From assembly GCA_001797315.1 (NCBI GenBank), contig MGPC01000035.1, forward strand, positions 50,872 through 114,871: a stretch of 64,000 nt of DNA, written 5' to 3'. This stretch comes from Curvibacter sp. GWA2_64_110 (GTDB lineage: Bacteria; Pseudomonadota; Gammaproteobacteria; Burkholderiales; Burkholderiaceae_C). The notes beneath the pieces were generated by a model, which did not search any database, was not told the origin of the DNA, and saw nothing but the letters and a program-made list of their open reading frames with translations. Below are positions 1-9,845 of this stretch, piece by piece. Position numbers and translations under genes: made by a program. Each line of letters opens with the position of its first letter. Within the stretch, counting starts at the first letter, position 1.

Positions 1-1523
1 GTGATCATGGACAGCGAGAAACTGAGGTAGTCCGGCACGGCGATGCCCAGCCCGTAGACCAGCGTCAGAAAGGTCAGGCCCGTCTGCACCAGCACCAGCA
101 AGGCCGGCACGGCAAACTTGCCCAGCGTCTTGGCCAGCGCGCTCGCGCCGGCATGCTCCACGGCCAGCACGCGCACGTTGAACAGATAGAGCGCCATCAC
201 CGCCCCCAGCCACAAGGCCATGGCGATCATGTTGGGCGCGAAGGCGCTGCCGTTGTTGGCCACCGGCGCCAGCACCTCCAGCGCCGGCTCCACCGAATCG
301 GCCAAGCCGCGCGCGCTGCCGTCGGGTTTGTTGACTGAGGCCGGCAACGCCGACTCCACCAGATCAATGCCGGTGCGCAGCTTGGCCACACCGCGCACCA
401 GCTCGTCGCCCCCTTTGGCAAAGGCATCAAGACGCACGTCCTCCGGCAACTTCTCGGCCAAGGTACGCAGCCCCTCGCCCAAGGCACCCGCGCCATCCAC
501 CAGCTTGCCCGTCCCCTCTTCCACCTTGGTCGCACCGCGGGCCAAGCGGGCGTTGGCGTCGAGCGCCGTGGTCAGCCCGTCCGTCAACTGCTGACCACCG
601 GCGGCCAATTCGCCGGCGCTGGCGGCAATTTTTTCGCCGACGAAGGGAATGCCCGCAGTTTCCTCCTGCAGTTGCGTGGCGCCCTCCGTCAGCTTGCGTG
701 CCCCGCCATGCAACAGTTCCAGGCCGCCGCCCATTTCGCGCTGGCGCTGGGCCAGGCGCTGGGTGCCGCTCCTGAGCGTCTGGAGCTCGGCTTCCGCCGG
801 CAGTTTCGACTCCATGGTGCGGATGCTCGCGCCGACTTGCTTGAACCCGCGCGCCAGCTGCGCGGCCGCTGCGTTGTAGCGGACCAGGCCGTCGTTGTAG
901 GCCGATGCACCGGTACGCAACTGGGCCATGCCGGCCTGCAGCATCTCCAGGCTCTTGCCCGAACCATCGACCGACACCAGCACCTGCTCCCAGCGCTTCT
1001 CGTTCAGTGCCTCGTTGACCTGATGGCCGAGATCGGCCGCGAAACGCCGCGCAAAACCGGCGGCCGCGTAGTTGTTGCCCTCCGACAGAACCACCGTCAC
1101 CTTGCCGGCGCCGGCGTACGTCCCTGGCACCGCGCTGGCACTGAACTCTTTGGGAATGATGACCGCAAACGCCAGGTTGCCGAGCTTGACCGCCTGCCGC
1201 GCGGCGTCTGCATCCTCCATGGTGCGAAAACCAAAGGTGCCGGACTGGATCAGCTCGGTCGTCAGCTCCGCGCCGACATTGGTGATGTGCCCCCGGTAGT
1301 CATAGCCGTCGTCCAGGTTGACGATGCCCACCGGCAGGTCGCTGGTCTTGGCATTCGGGTCCCAGACGCTGGAGAGGTAGATCAGCGCATACGCCGCCGG
1401 CACCAGCGCAATGGCCAGCGTTGCCAGTCCCAGCCGCGGGAACTGCTTGAACAGCGACAGGTCGGTTTTGGCGATCTGCCAGGTGGACTGCAAAAAACGG
1501 GTCAGCATGTTCGTCAGGCTCAT
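1..1523 (-). CDS. YhgE/Pip-type membrane protein (partial, C-terminus outside window)
   Basis: The frame is open from an ATG at 1523 (MSLTNMLTRFLQ...) to the window edge, 507 codons, so the C-terminal part is missing. A hydrophobic segment near residues 28-50 (GLATLAIALVPAAYALIYL) is followed by a long soluble region rich in heptad-like LxxGxxxL repeats and Ala/Gly, then further hydrophobic segments near the edge. This layout, one N-terminal membrane helix, a large extracytoplasmic coiled region and C-terminal membrane helices, is that of YhgE/Pip proteins related to ABC-2 permeases. The substrate is unknown. It lies downstream of the lpxC-small-protein pair on the same strand. Assignment is from remembered family features only. 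Confidence 0.75.
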   Translation of the reverse strand, partial: MSLTNMLTRFLQSTWQIAKTDLSLFKQFPRLGLATLAIALVPAAYALIYLSSVWDPNAKTSDLPVGIVNLDDGYDYRGHITNVGAELTTELIQSGTFGFRTMEDADAARQAVKLGNLAFAVIIPKEFSASAVPGTYAGAGKVTVVLSEGNNYAAAGFARRFAADLGHQVNEALNEKRWEQVLVSVDGSGKSLEMLQAGMAQLRTGASAYNDGLVRYNAAAAQLARGFKQVGASIRTMESKLPAEAELQTLRSGTQRLAQRQREMGGGLELLHGGARKLTEGATQLQEETAGIPFVGEKIAASAGELAAGGQQLTDGLTTALDANARLARGATKVEEGTGKLVDGAGALGEGLRTLAEKLPEDVRLDAFAKGGDELVRGVAKLRTGIDLVESALPASVNKPDGSARGLADSVEPALEVLAPVANNGSAFAPNMIAMALWLGAVMALYLFNVRVLAVEHAGASALAKTLGKFAVPALLVLVQTGLTFLTLVYGLGIAVPDYLSFSLSMI

Positions 1524-1543
1524 GCAACGATTGTGCTGGCTTT

Positions 1544-1567
1544 CCGGCTGGCGCGTCAGAGCCGGAG
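1544..1567. terminator. inverted repeat between the lpxC unit and the YhgE-like gene
   Basis: TCCGGCT (1544-1550) and AGCCGGA (1561-1567) form a 7-bp stem with a 10-base loop. It lies between the stop of the 58-residue protein and the start of the YhgE-like gene. There is no clear T tract, so it may be a weak terminator or only a structural repeat. Confidence 0.3.
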
Positions 1568-1659
1568 CATTAAGCGCTTCACGTTTTACATAACTTCATC
1601 GAGCAGGGAACCTGGCTTGGTTTGCGCCATCAGTCCCGAGCCATCAAGACGCCACGCAT

Positions 1660-1836
1660 CTACGCGATGCGCTCCAGAATCAACACGGCAAAGAAGCCCC
1701 CCGCGGCAATCAGCGTCCACTTGAGCGTCAACAGACCCCAGCGCTTGTAGCGCGGCTGACCGGTGCCGGCATAGAAGGCAAACGACACGGCGGCACCGAG
1801 CAGCAGCAGGAGGATGAGCCAGCGAAACAGCAGCAT
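1660..1836 (-). CDS. small membrane protein, 58 aa
   Basis: ATG at 1836 begins MLLFRWLILLLLLGAAVSFA and the frame ends at 1660. Two strongly hydrophobic stretches (about residues 2-20 and 36-53) flank a short basic loop (QPRYKRWG), so a two-helix inner-membrane hairpin is likely. It follows lpxC by 23 bases on the same strand and probably shares its transcript. No function is recognised. It falls just below the size many gene finders report, but the hydrophobic pattern and basic loop are not what a random frame would give. Confidence 0.65.
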   Translation of the reverse strand: MLLFRWLILLLLLGAAVSFAFYAGTGQPRYKRWGLLTLKWTLIAAGGFFAVLILERIA

Positions 1837-1859
1837 GGTGGATGCCTCGCCGACAGGAC

Positions 1860-2783
1860 TTACCAGGCGCGTGCCAACTGGGCAAAGCCCTTGGGAGCGA
1901 GCTTTTCGTCGGGAAAGGTGACGGTTTCCCAGGCGTCGGTGCGCACCAGCAGTTCGCGCAGCAGCTTGTTGTTGAGCGCATGGCCGGAACGGAAGGCGCT
2001 GTAGCTGGCCAGCAGCGGGCGGCCCAGCACGTAGAGGTCGCCCATGGCGTCGAGGATCTTGTGCTTGACGAACTCGTCGTCGTAGCGCAGGCCGCCGGCG
2101 TTGAGCACCTTGTAGTCGTCCATCACGATGGCGTTGTCCAGCCCGCCGCCCAGGGCCAGGCCGTTGGCACGCATCATCTCCACGTCCTTGGTGAAGCCGA
2201 AGGTACGCGCACGGGCGATGTCGCGCGAGTAGTTGTGCACGCTCATGTCGAATTCGACGCGCTGGCCGGTGGAGTCCACCGCCGGGTGGCTGAAGTCGAT
2301 CTCGAAGCTCAAGCGGTAGCCATGGTACGGGTCGAGCCGGGCCCACTTTTCGGCAGCACCCTGGCCTTCGCGTACCTCGACCGGCTTGATGACGCGGATG
2401 AAGCGGCGTGGCGCGTTCTGCAGTTCGATGCCGGCGCTTTGCAGCAAAAAGACGAAGGATGCGGCCGAGCCATCGAGAATCGGCACCTCTTCGGCCGTGA
2501 TGTCCACATACAGGTTGTCGATCCCGAGCCCGGCGCAGGCCGACATCAGGTGCTCGACCGTGTGCACTTTGGCGCCGCCGTTGGACAGCGTGGAGGCCAG
2601 GCGCGTGTCGCTCACCGCCAGGGCCGACACCGGGATGTCCACCGGCTGCGCCAGATCGACACGCCGGAACACGATGCCGGTGTCGGGCTGGGCCGGACGC
2701 AGCGTGATCTCGACCCGCTGGCCGCTGTGCAGACCCACGCCCACGGCACGGGTCAGGGATTTGAGGGTTCGTTGTTGCAACAC
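1860..2783 (-). CDS. lpxC: UDP-3-O-acyl-N-acetylglucosamine deacetylase
   Basis: LpxC catalyses the committed, zinc-dependent step of lipid A synthesis in the cytosol: removal of acetate from UDP-3-O-acyl-GlcNAc. The protein has the usual length (307 aa). The motif HTVEHLMS (about residues 74-81) holds the catalytic Glu and first zinc His; KHKILD supplies the other zinc ligands (His and Asp), and SGHALNNK holds the late active-site His. The start is a GTG at 2783 (MLQQRTLKS, the typical beginning of the family). It is the last classical gene of the dcw cluster, separated from ftsZ by 178 bases that contain a large inverted repeat. Confidence 0.97.
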   Translation of the reverse strand: MLQQRTLKSLTRAVGVGLHSGQRVEITLRPAQPDTGIVFRRVDLAQPVDIPVSALAVSDTRLASTLSNGGAKVHTVEHLMSACAGLGIDNLYVDITAEEVPILDGSAASFVFLLQSAGIELQNAPRRFIRVIKPVEVREGQGAAEKWARLDPYHGYRLSFEIDFSHPAVDSTGQRVEFDMSVHNYSRDIARARTFGFTKDVEMMRANGLALGGGLDNAIVMDDYKVLNAGGLRYDDEFVKHKILDAMGDLYVLGRPLLASYSAFRSGHALNNKLLRELLVRTDAWETVTFPDEKLAPKGFAQLARAW

Positions 2784-2880
2784 GGCGCTATTTTAAGTGG
2801 GCAGGCACTTCCGTGTCCGTGGCAATTTCAATGGCGGCCATAGATTGGCGGGATGACCAGCGTCGCGAGCGGCTCCAAGG

Positions 2881-2932
2881 TGAGCCTGAGGAGCGCAACC
2901 GTACTCCAGTACGGTGAGCACCGCAAGGCTCA
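2881..2932. repeat. large imperfect inverted repeat between ftsZ and lpxC
   Basis: TGAGCCT (2881-2887) pairs with AGGCTCA (2926-2932). Inside lies the perfect repeat ACCGTACT-CC-AGTACGGT (2898-2915). Together they can fold into a long cruciform or RNA hairpin in the 178-base gap between ftsZ and lpxC. It could attenuate read-through from ftsZ to lpxC, or be one copy of a dispersed intergenic repeat. Only one copy is visible here. Confidence 0.55.
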
Positions 2933-2961
2933 GATTGGGCCGCGCAGCAGCTGGGCACCCG

Positions 2962-4230
2962 TCAATCAGCTTGCTTGCGCAAGAAGGCGGGGATCTCGAA
3001 GTCATCCATACCGCCGGAGGACAGTGCATCCACCTTGGCCGCGGCCTGCGTGCGGTTGGTGCGCCAGACGCTGGGCGTGGCCATGGTCTGGTAGTCCGGC
3101 TGCGGCACGCCGGGGGTGGCGGCAGCCACGCCAGGCGACATCATGCCGGCGCCCATCGTGCCGGGGGTAACGCCGCCGCTCTGCGGCGTGCTCAGCGTAG
3201 GCACCTGAAACGGCACATTGTCGGTACCGGTACGCAGCACCTGCAGCGGCGGCGCCGTGCGGCGCATGCCCTGGCGGGAGAGGCCGGTGGCCACCACGGT
3301 GACGCGGATGTCGTCGCCGAGCTCGTCGTCGTAGGCGGTGCCGTAGATCACGTGTGCATCCGGCGAGGCGTAGGCACGGATGGTGTTCATCGCCAGCTTG
3401 GACTCGGACAGCTTGAGGCTGCCCTTGGCAGCGGTGATGAGCACCAGCACGCCCTTGGCGCCCGAGAGGTCGATGCCTTCGAGCAGCGGGCAGGCCACCG
3501 CCTGTTCCGCGGCGATGCGGGCGCGGTCCGGGCCGCTGGCCACCGCCGTGCCCATCATGGCCTTGCCGGGTTCGCCCATGACGGTGCGCACGTCCTCGAA
3601 GTCGACGTTCACATGGCCGGGCACGTTGATGATCTCGGCGATGCCGCCGACGGCGTTCTTCAGCACGTCGTTGGCGTGGGCAAAAGCCTCGTCCTGCGTC
3701 ACGTCTTCGCCCAGCACTTCGAGCAGCTTCTCGTTGAGCACCACGATCAGCGAGTCCACATTGGCTTCCAGTTCGGCCAGGCCGTTGTCAGCGTTGGTCA
3801 TGCGGCGGCCGCCCTCCCAGTCAAAGGGCTTGGTGACCACGCCGACCGTCAAGATGCCCATCTCCTTGGCCACACGCGCGATCACGGGCGCCGCGCCGGT
3901 GCCGGTGCCACCGCCCATGCCCGCCGTGATGAAGAGCATGTGGGCACCTGCGACAGCCGCACGAATGTCGTCCTCGGCGACCTCCGCGGCATCACGGCCC
4001 TTCTCGGGCTTGCTGCCGGCGCCCAGGCCGCTGTTGCCGAGCTGGATCACCTTGTGCGCACTGCTGCGCGTCAAGGCTTGCGCATCGGTGTTGGCGCAGA
4101 TGAATTCCACCCCCTGCACATCGCTGGCGATCATGTGCTCCACAGCGTTGCCGCCGCCGCCGCCGACACCGATCACCTTGATCTGGGTGCCTTGGTTGAA
4201 GCTTTCGTCTTCAATCATTTCGATGCTCAT
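2962..4230 (-). CDS. ftsZ: cell division protein FtsZ
   Basis: FtsZ is the tubulin-like GTPase that polymerises at midcell into the Z ring. The tubulin signature GGGTGTG is at about residues 106-112, and the N-terminal nucleotide-binding loop GVGGGGGNAVEHM at 21-33. A variable Pro/Gly/Ala/Met-rich linker (about 315-400) leads to the conserved C-terminal peptide DDFEIPAFLRKQAD, which binds FtsA and ZipA. Length is 422 aa, slightly long because of the linker. The ATG at 4230 is preceded by AGGAG. It follows ftsA after 133 bases, a gap that may hold an ftsZ promoter. Confidence 0.98.
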   Translation of the reverse strand: MSIEMIEDESFNQGTQIKVIGVGGGGGNAVEHMIASDVQGVEFICANTDAQALTRSSAHKVIQLGNSGLGAGSKPEKGRDAAEVAEDDIRAAVAGAHMLFITAGMGGGTGTGAAPVIARVAKEMGILTVGVVTKPFDWEGGRRMTNADNGLAELEANVDSLIVVLNEKLLEVLGEDVTQDEAFAHANDVLKNAVGGIAEIINVPGHVNVDFEDVRTVMGEPGKAMMGTAVASGPDRARIAAEQAVACPLLEGIDLSGAKGVLVLITAAKGSLKLSESKLAMNTIRAYASPDAHVIYGTAYDDELGDDIRVTVVATGLSRQGMRRTAPPLQVLRTGTDNVPFQVPTLSTPQSGGVTPGTMGAGMMSPGVAAATPGVPQPDYQTMATPSVWRTNRTQAAAKVDALSSGGMDDFEIPAFLRKQAD

Positions 4231-4363
4231 TTTGTTTCTCCTGTAATGCAGTTGCCTTTGATTTCTTTACGGTATCTCTCGAATTCACATGCGTGCGGCG
4301 GCCCGGTACACCGCCATCGTTGGTGGGGACTTCCTCTTGCCATCCAGATCTTGTGCGTCATGG

Positions 4364-5593
4364 TCAGAAATTCCCGATGAACCAGTCCTTGACACGGCCC
4401 ATCGCCGTCTTCATGGAACCGTTTTTCTGCGCCACCTTGAAGCCGCGCATGCGCGCCAGACGGGCCTCTTCCAGCAGACCCATGACGGTGGCCGCGCGCG
4501 GCTGCGCCACCATGTCGGCCAGGGCGCTCGAATATTTCGGCACGCCGCGGCGCACCGGTTTGAGAAAGATGTCCTCGCCCAGCTCCACCATGCCGGGCAT
4601 GATGGAGCTGCCGCCGGTGAGCACGATGCCGGAGGACAGCACCTCCTCGCAGCCCGACTCGCGCAGCACCTGGTGCACCAGCGAGAAGATTTCCTCGATG
4701 CGCGGCTCGATCACGCCGGCCAGCGCCTGGCGGCTGAGCATGCGCGGGCCGCGGTCGCCCAGCCCCGGCACTTCCACCTGGGTCTCGGGGTCGGCCAGCA
4801 GCTGCTTGGCAAAGCCGCTTTCCACCTTGATGTCTTCGGCGTCCTTGGTCGGGGTGCGCAACGCCATGGCGATGTCGCTGGTGATGAGGTCGCCGGCGAT
4901 CGGGATCACCGCCGTGTGGCGGATGGCGCCGTTGGTGAAGACGGCCACATCGGTGGTGCCGGCGCCGATGTCGACGCAGGCCACGCCGAGTTCCTTCTCA
5001 TCATCGGTCAGCACCGACAGACTGGAGGCCAGCGGGTTGAGCATCAGCTGCTCCACTTCCAGGCCGCAGCGACGGACGCACTTGATGATGTTTTCGGCTG
5101 CACTCTGCGCACCGGTAACGATGTGCACCTTGGCCTCGAGCCGGATACCGCTCATGCCGATCGGCTCGCGCACGTCCTGGCCGTCGATGATGAATTCCTG
5201 CGGCTCCACCAGCAGCAGGCGCTGGTCGGTCGAGATGTTGATGGCCTTGGCGGTCTCCACCACGCGCGCCACGTCGGCCGCCGTCACTTCACGGTCTTTC
5301 ACTGCCACCATGCCGCTGGAGTTGATGCCGCGGATATGGCTGCCGGTAATGCCGGTGTAGACGCGCGTGATCTTGCAGTCGGCCATCAGCTCAGCCTCTT
5401 TGAGGGCCTGCTGGATGCTCTGCACCGTGGCGTCGATGTTGACCACCACGCCTCGCTTCAAGCCGTTGCTCGGGGCAATGCCCAAGCCGGCGAGCTTGAG
5501 TTCGCCATTGGGCAGCACCTCGGCCACCACCGCCATCACCTTGGCGGTGCCGATGTCCAGCCCGACAACCAGGTCTTTGTACTCTTTTGCCAT
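4364..5593 (-). CDS. ftsA: cell division protein FtsA
   Basis: FtsA is an actin-like ATPase that ties FtsZ filaments to the inner membrane and activates septal peptidoglycan synthesis. The N-terminus MAKEYKDLVVGLDIGTAKV carries the phosphate-1 loop (DIGTAKV), IGAGTTDVAVF is the phosphate-2 motif and GGSSIMPG the adenosine motif. The C-terminal GRVKDWFIGNF is the amphipathic membrane-targeting helix. I chose the ATG at 5593, giving 409 aa, because the open frame upstream has no family similarity and runs into ftsQ. It starts 28 bases after ftsQ ends. Confidence 0.97.
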   Translation of the reverse strand: MAKEYKDLVVGLDIGTAKVMAVVAEVLPNGELKLAGLGIAPSNGLKRGVVVNIDATVQSIQQALKEAELMADCKITRVYTGITGSHIRGINSSGMVAVKDREVTAADVARVVETAKAINISTDQRLLLVEPQEFIIDGQDVREPIGMSGIRLEAKVHIVTGAQSAAENIIKCVRRCGLEVEQLMLNPLASSLSVLTDDEKELGVACVDIGAGTTDVAVFTNGAIRHTAVIPIAGDLITSDIAMALRTPTKDAEDIKVESGFAKQLLADPETQVEVPGLGDRGPRMLSRQALAGVIEPRIEEIFSLVHQVLRESGCEEVLSSGIVLTGGSSIMPGMVELGEDIFLKPVRRGVPKYSSALADMVAQPRAATVMGLLEEARLARMRGFKVAQKNGSMKTAMGRVKDWFIGNF

Positions 5594-5621
5594 ATGCGGT
5601 CCTGTGTGTCTTTGTTTCTCT

Positions 5622-6416
5622 CTACTTTTGCTGTGCCTTCTGCGCCTCCGGCAGCACGGTGCTGACACCGCGCAGCCGGACGGCATACCCTTCCTGATGG
5701 CGCAGGTCGGCCGACTCCAGCGCCGCCACCGTGCGGCCATAACGCGAGGCCACCTGCGTCACGGTTCCGAGAAAACGCTGCGTACGCGCCATCACCTCGT
5801 CTTCCGTACCACGTCCGAGCTCGATCTGCGCGCCGGTATCGAGCTTGGCGCGCCAGCTGCCGTGGCCGGTCAGTTCCAGCGCCTCGATCGACAGCTCCAG
5901 CCGCCCGAACAGCGGTAACAAGGCTCGGTACATGGCCAGCACCTGGGCCGACTGGCCCTGCGGACCATCCAGACGCGGCAGCTCGTCCTGGTCCACCTCG
6001 TCCACATTGGCCTCGAACACCTCGCCAAAGCTGTTGACCAGGGTCGAGTCGCCCTCCGCCCCCCAGTAGCCCACGGCCTGGTGTTCCTGCAGGATGGCCT
6101 TGAGCCGGTTGGGGAACTCGCGCCGCACCACGGCGCGACGCACCCAGGGCATGGTCTCGAAAGCCCGGCGCGCTGCGGCCAGGTCGATGGTGAGGAAGGT
6201 CCCTCGCAGCTGCGGCGCCACATTGGCGCGCAGCGTGAGTGCATTGTTGTGGTTGACGTCGCCGGCCACCGTGACACCGCGGATGGCAAACAGCGGGTGC
6301 GCCATCGCCCAGCCCGCCAGCGCCCCCAGCGCCAGCAGCACGAACGCGACCAGCAGCAGGCTGCTGGTCAGGTTCATGAGCTTGACGTCCAGAGGGGCGG
6401 GCAGGCTGTTGTTCAT
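5622..6416 (-). CDS. ftsQ: cell division protein FtsQ
   Basis: FtsQ is a bitopic inner-membrane protein that forms the FtsQLB complex. The start [15 protein letters not shown] at 6416 overlaps the ddl stop (ATGA). One membrane helix lies at about residues 15-38 ([22 protein letters not shown]). The POTRA domain follows, starting with [16 protein letters not shown], then the FtsQ/DivIB beta domain. Length of 264 aa is normal. The C-terminus is Gln/Lys-rich. Order ddl-ftsQ-ftsA-ftsZ is the usual dcw order. Confidence 0.96.
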   Translation of the reverse strand: MNNSLPAPLDVKLMNLTSSLLLVAFVLLALGALAGWAMAHPLFAIRGVTVAGDVNHNNALTLRANVAPQLRGTFLTIDLAAARRAFETMPWVRRAVVRREFPNRLKAILQEHQAVGYWGAEGDSTLVNSFGEVFEANVDEVDQDELPRLDGPQGQSAQVLAMYRALLPLFGRLELSIEALELTGHGSWRAKLDTGAQIELGRGTEDEVMARTQRFLGTVTQVASRYGRTVAALESADLRHQEGYAVRLRGVSTVLPEAQKAQQK

Positions 6417-7354
6417 CCGTGCTCCTGCGGATGGTCGAGCGTGGCGGCCTGCAGCAGCCGCACGCACAGGTCTTCGTAGCTGATGCCGGCGGCGCGCGCC
6501 GACATCGGCACCAGCGAATGCCCGGTCATGCCGGGTGCAGTGTTGATCTCCAGCAGATAGGGCTGGCGGGTGCGAGCGTCGATCATGACGTCGGCGCGCG
6601 CCCAGCCGCGGCAGCCCAGCACGCCGAAGGCCTTGAGCACCAGTTGCTGGATGTGCGCTTCTTCGCCGGCCGGCAGGCCGCAGGGCACCAGGTACTGCGT
6701 GTCGTCGGTGAAGTACTTGTTCTGGTAGTCGTAATTGCCGCCGGGCGCCACGATGCGGATCACCGGCAGCGCGCGCGCCTGGGCGCCCGTGCCCAGCACC
6801 GGCACCGTGACCTCGTCGCCGCTGACGAACTGCTCGCACAGCACCTGCTCGTCCTCCTGCGCCGCCCGCGCATAGGCCGCGTCGCACTGGTCGGCCGACA
6901 TCACCTTGGTCAGGCCGATGGACGAGCCCTCGCGCGCCGGCTTGACGATCATGGGCGCGCCGAGTTCGGCGAAGGCCGCGCGCGTGGCTTCTGCGCTCGC
7001 CACTTCTTTCCAGGCCGGCGTCGGCAGTCCTTCCGAACGCCAGATGCGCTTGGTCATGACCTTGTCGATGGCAATGCTGGAGGCCATGACGCCCGAGCCG
7101 GTGTAGGGAATACCCAGCAGTTCGAGTGCCCCCTGCACCGTGCCGTCTTCGCCGAAACGTCCGTGCAGCGCGATGAAGCAGCGTGCAAAACCTTCGCGCT
7201 TGAGCTCGCCCAGATCCCGCTCCGACGGATCGAAGGCATGGGCATCCACGCCCCGCTCGCGCAGCGCCTTGAGCACACCGCTGCCCGACATGATTGAAAT
7301 GTCGCGTTCGGCGGATGACCCGCCCATCAACACCGCCACTTTCCCTAGGTTCAC
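6413..7354 (-). CDS. ddl: D-alanine--D-alanine ligase
   Basis: Ddl is an ATP-grasp ligase that makes the D-Ala-D-Ala dipeptide used by MurF. The N-terminus [17 protein letters not shown] is typical of DdlB. The central ATP-grasp segment has [17 protein letters not shown], and the C-terminal metal-binding segment reads [16 protein letters not shown] chose the GTG at 7354 (GTGAACCTAGGG), preceded by GTGAGGAC, giving 313 aa. Another GTG at 7369 would overlap the murC stop. It ends in an ATGA overlap with ftsQ. Confidence 0.96.
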   Translation of the reverse strand: MNLGKVAVLMGGSSAERDISIMSGSGVLKALRERGVDAHAFDPSERDLGELKREGFARCFIALHGRFGEDGTVQGALELLGIPYTGSGVMASSIAIDKVMTKRIWRSEGLPTPAWKEVASAEATRAAFAELGAPMIVKPAREGSSIGLTKVMSADQCDAAYARAAQEDEQVLCEQFVSGDEVTVPVLGTGAQARALPVIRIVAPGGNYDYQNKYFTDDTQYLVPCGLPAGEEAHIQQLVLKAFGVLGCRGWARADVMIDARTRQPYLLEINTAPGMTGHSLVPMSARAAGISYEDLCVRLLQAATLDHPQEHG

Positions 7355-7365
7355 TTGGTCCTCAC

Positions 7366-8787
7366 TCACTTCTTGCCTACCTGGGCCTTCTGGCCCTGCA
7401 ACGCCACGACCTTGGCCGGCACGGCGCCGATCGAGCCGGCTCCCATGCACATCACGACATCGCCGTCGCGCGCGTTATCCACGATGGCCTGCGGCATGGC
7501 GGCGATGTCGTCCACGAACACCGGCTCGACCTTGCCCGCCACGCGCAGGGCGCGCGCCAGGGCACGGCCGTCGGCCGCCACGATCGGTGCTTCGCCGGCG
7601 GCATAGACCTCGGCCAGCAACACGGCGTCGGCCTCGCCGATCACCTTGACGAAATCCTCGAAGCAGTCACGCGTGCGCGTGAAACGATGCGGCTGGAAGG
7701 CCAGCACCAGACGCTTTCCGGGAAAGGCACCGCGCGCTGCCGCCAGCGTGGCCGCCATCTCGACCGGGTGGTGGCCGTAGTCGTCGATCACGGTGAAGCT
7801 GCCGCCATCCTTGGCCGGCACCTCGCCGTAACGCTGGAAGCGTCGCCCCACGCCCTTGAACTCGGCCAAGGCCTTGCGCAGCGCGGCGTCCGGTATGTCG
7901 AGCTCGGCCGCCACCGCAATGGCTGACAGCGCATTGAGCACGTTGTGCCGCCCTGGCAGGTTGAGCACCACCTCCAGATCGGGCAGCACCACGCCGTTGC
8001 GCCGCTGCACGGTGAAGTGCATCTGGCCATCGACCGCGCGCACGTTGACGGCGCGCACCTGCGCATCCTCGGCAAAGCCATAGCTGGTGATCGGACAGGA
8101 CACCTCGGGCACGATCTCGCGCACCGCCGCATCGTCGGTGCACAGGATGGCAGTACCGTAGAACGGCATGCGGTGCAGGAAGTCGACAAAAGCCTTCTTG
8201 AGCCGGCCGAAATCGTGGCCGTAGGTTTCCATGTGGTCGGCGTCGATGTTGGTCACCACGGCCATCACCGGCATCAGGTTGAGGAAGGAGGCATCCGACT
8301 CGTCGGCCTCGACCACGATGTAGTCGCCCTGTCCCAGCCGTGCGTTGGCACCCGCACTGTTGAGGCGGCCGCCGATGACGAAGGTCGGGTCCAGCCCGGC
8401 CTCGTTCAGCACGCTGGCCACCAGGCTGGTGGTGGTGGTCTTGCCGTGCGTGCCGGCAATGGCAATGCCCTGCTTCAAGCGCATCAGCTCGGCCAGCATC
8501 ACGGCGCGCGGCACGATCGGGATGCGCTTCTCGCGTGCCGCCAGCACCTCAGGGTTGTCGCTCTGCACCGCGGTCGAAGTGACCACCGCATCGGCACCGG
8601 CGACATGGGCCGGTGCATGGCCGACGAAGGTCTTGATGCCCAGCGAAGTCAGACGTTTGAGCGTGGCGCTATCGGCCAGGTCGGAGCCGGAGATCTGGTA
8701 GCCGAGGTTGAACAGCACTTCGGCAATGCCGGACATGCCGGAGCCGCCCACGCCGACAAAATGAATGTGTTTGATCGCGTGTTTCAT
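7366..8787 (-). CDS. murC: UDP-N-acetylmuramate--L-alanine ligase
   Basis: MurC adds L-Ala to UDP-MurNAc, the first of the four Mur ligase steps. [17 protein letters not shown] is the N-terminal dinucleotide-like fold and [15 protein letters not shown] the ATP P-loop. The substrate His/Asn region is [14 protein letters not shown], and the C-terminal domain has [10 protein letters not shown]. Length of 473 aa is normal. Its ATG overlaps the murG stop by four bases. Confidence 0.97.
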   Translation of the reverse strand: MKHAIKHIHFVGVGGSGMSGIAEVLFNLGYQISGSDLADSATLKRLTSLGIKTFVGHAPAHVAGADAVVTSTAVQSDNPEVLAAREKRIPIVPRAVMLAELMRLKQGIAIAGTHGKTTTTSLVASVLNEAGLDPTFVIGGRLNSAGANARLGQGDYIVVEADESDASFLNLMPVMAVVTNIDADHMETYGHDFGRLKKAFVDFLHRMPFYGTAILCTDDAAVREIVPEVSCPITSYGFAEDAQVRAVNVRAVDGQMHFTVQRRNGVVLPDLEVVLNLPGRHNVLNALSAIAVAAELDIPDAALRKALAEFKGVGRRFQRYGEVPAKDGGSFTVIDDYGHHPVEMAATLAAARGAFPGKRLVLAFQPHRFTRTRDCFEDFVKVIGEADAVLLAEVYAAGEAPIVAADGRALARALRVAGKVEPVFVDDIAAMPQAIVDNARDGDVVMCMGAGSIGAVPAKVVALQGQKAQVGKK

Positions 8788-9845
8788 CGGCTCACCTCCT
8801 CACACGCAGCCACCACTTGGGCGACGGCCTCGGTTTTCGCAAGCTTTTTAGCCTTTTCCCCTAGAGAAACAAGCGCGGTTCGCTCCGTTTTTTGTAGCAA
8901 TTCAGCCAGTCGTTCAGGTGTCATGTCTTGTTGCGGCAGCAGCCAGCCGGCGCCCTGGTCGACCAGGAAACGCGCATTGGCGGTCTGGTGATCGTCCACC
9001 GCCGCCGGGAAAGGCACGAACAGCGCCGCAGCGCCGACGGCGGCAATCTCGGTCACGGTGCTGGCGCCGGCACGGCAGACAATGAGGTCAGCCTCGGCAA
9101 AGGCCTGCGCCGTGTCGTCGATGAAAGGCGTGAGTTCGGCCTGCACGCCGGCAGCGGCGTAATTGGCACGCAGCGCGTCGATCTGCTTGGCGCCGCTCTG
9201 GTGGATGACCTGCGGCCGCGCAGCGGCCGGGATCAGCGCCAGGGCCTTCGGCACCGTGTCATTGAGCGCCCTGGCACCCAGGCTGCCGCCCACCACCAGC
9301 AGACGCAACGGACCCGTGCGGCCAGCCAGACGCGTGGCCGGCTCAGGGTGTTTCAGGAAGGCCTCGCGCAGCGGGTTGCCGACCCAGGCGGCTTTTTTGA
9401 TCACACCGGGGAAAGCGGTAAAGACGCGGTCCGCCACGCCCGCCAGCACCTTGTTGGCCATGCCCGCCACCGAGTTCTGCTCATGCAACACCAGCGGTTT
9501 GCCCAGCAGCACGCTCATCATGCCGGCCGGAAAGGTGATGTAACCACCCAGGCCCACCACCACATCGGGTTGCACGCGGCGCAGCACCCGGATGCTCTGC
9601 CAGAAGGCCTTGAGCAATCGCAACGGCAATAGCGCCAGCGTGGCGAAGCCCTTGCCGCGCACGCCGGAGAATTCAATCGTCTCGAACGGAAAGCCGCGCG
9701 GCGGCACCAGCGTCGCCTCCATGCCGCTGGCATTGCCCAGCCAGTGCACGCGCCAGCCCTTGGTACGCAAGGCTTCCGCCACGGCCAGGCCCGGGAAGAT
9801 GTGGCCGCCCGTACCGCCCGCCATGACCAGAGCACACTTGCTCAT
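8784..9845 (-). CDS. murG: UDP-GlcNAc:lipid I GlcNAc transferase MurG
   Basis: MurG is a peripheral membrane GT-B glycosyltransferase that turns lipid I into lipid II on the cytoplasmic face. The N-terminal glycine-rich loop is [18 protein letters not shown] (about residues 9-26) and the second one [14 protein letters not shown]. The UDP-GlcNAc site has [15 protein letters not shown] and [14 protein letters not shown]. Length is 353 aa. It overlaps ftsW upstream and murC downstream by four bases each. Confidence 0.97.
   Translation of the reverse strand: MSKCALVMAGGTGGHIFPGLAVAEALRTKGWRVHWLGNASGMEATLVPPRGFPFETIEFSGVRGKGFATLALLPLRLLKAFWQSIRVLRRVQPDVVVGLGGYITFPAGMMSVLLGKPLVLHEQNSVAGMANKVLAGVADRVFTAFPGVIKKAAWVGNPLREAFLKHPEPATRLAGRTGPLRLLVVGGSLGARALNDTVPKALALIPAAARPQVIHQSGAKQIDALRANYAAAGVQAELTPFIDDTAQAFAEADLIVCRAGASTVTEIAAVGAAALFVPFPAAVDDHQTANARFLVDQGAGWLLPQQDMTPERLAELLQKTERTALVSLGEKAKKLAKTEAVAQVVAACEEVSR

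Noticed and set aside
1842..2843. Long plus-strand frame of 333 codons opposite lpxC
   Set aside because: It is the mirror of lpxC in a high-GC genome, full of His/Gln/Arg/Ala with no domain pattern.
4289..5665. Plus-strand frame of 458 codons opposite ftsA
   Set aside because: Same codon-mirror effect; no ribosome site and no recognisable family.
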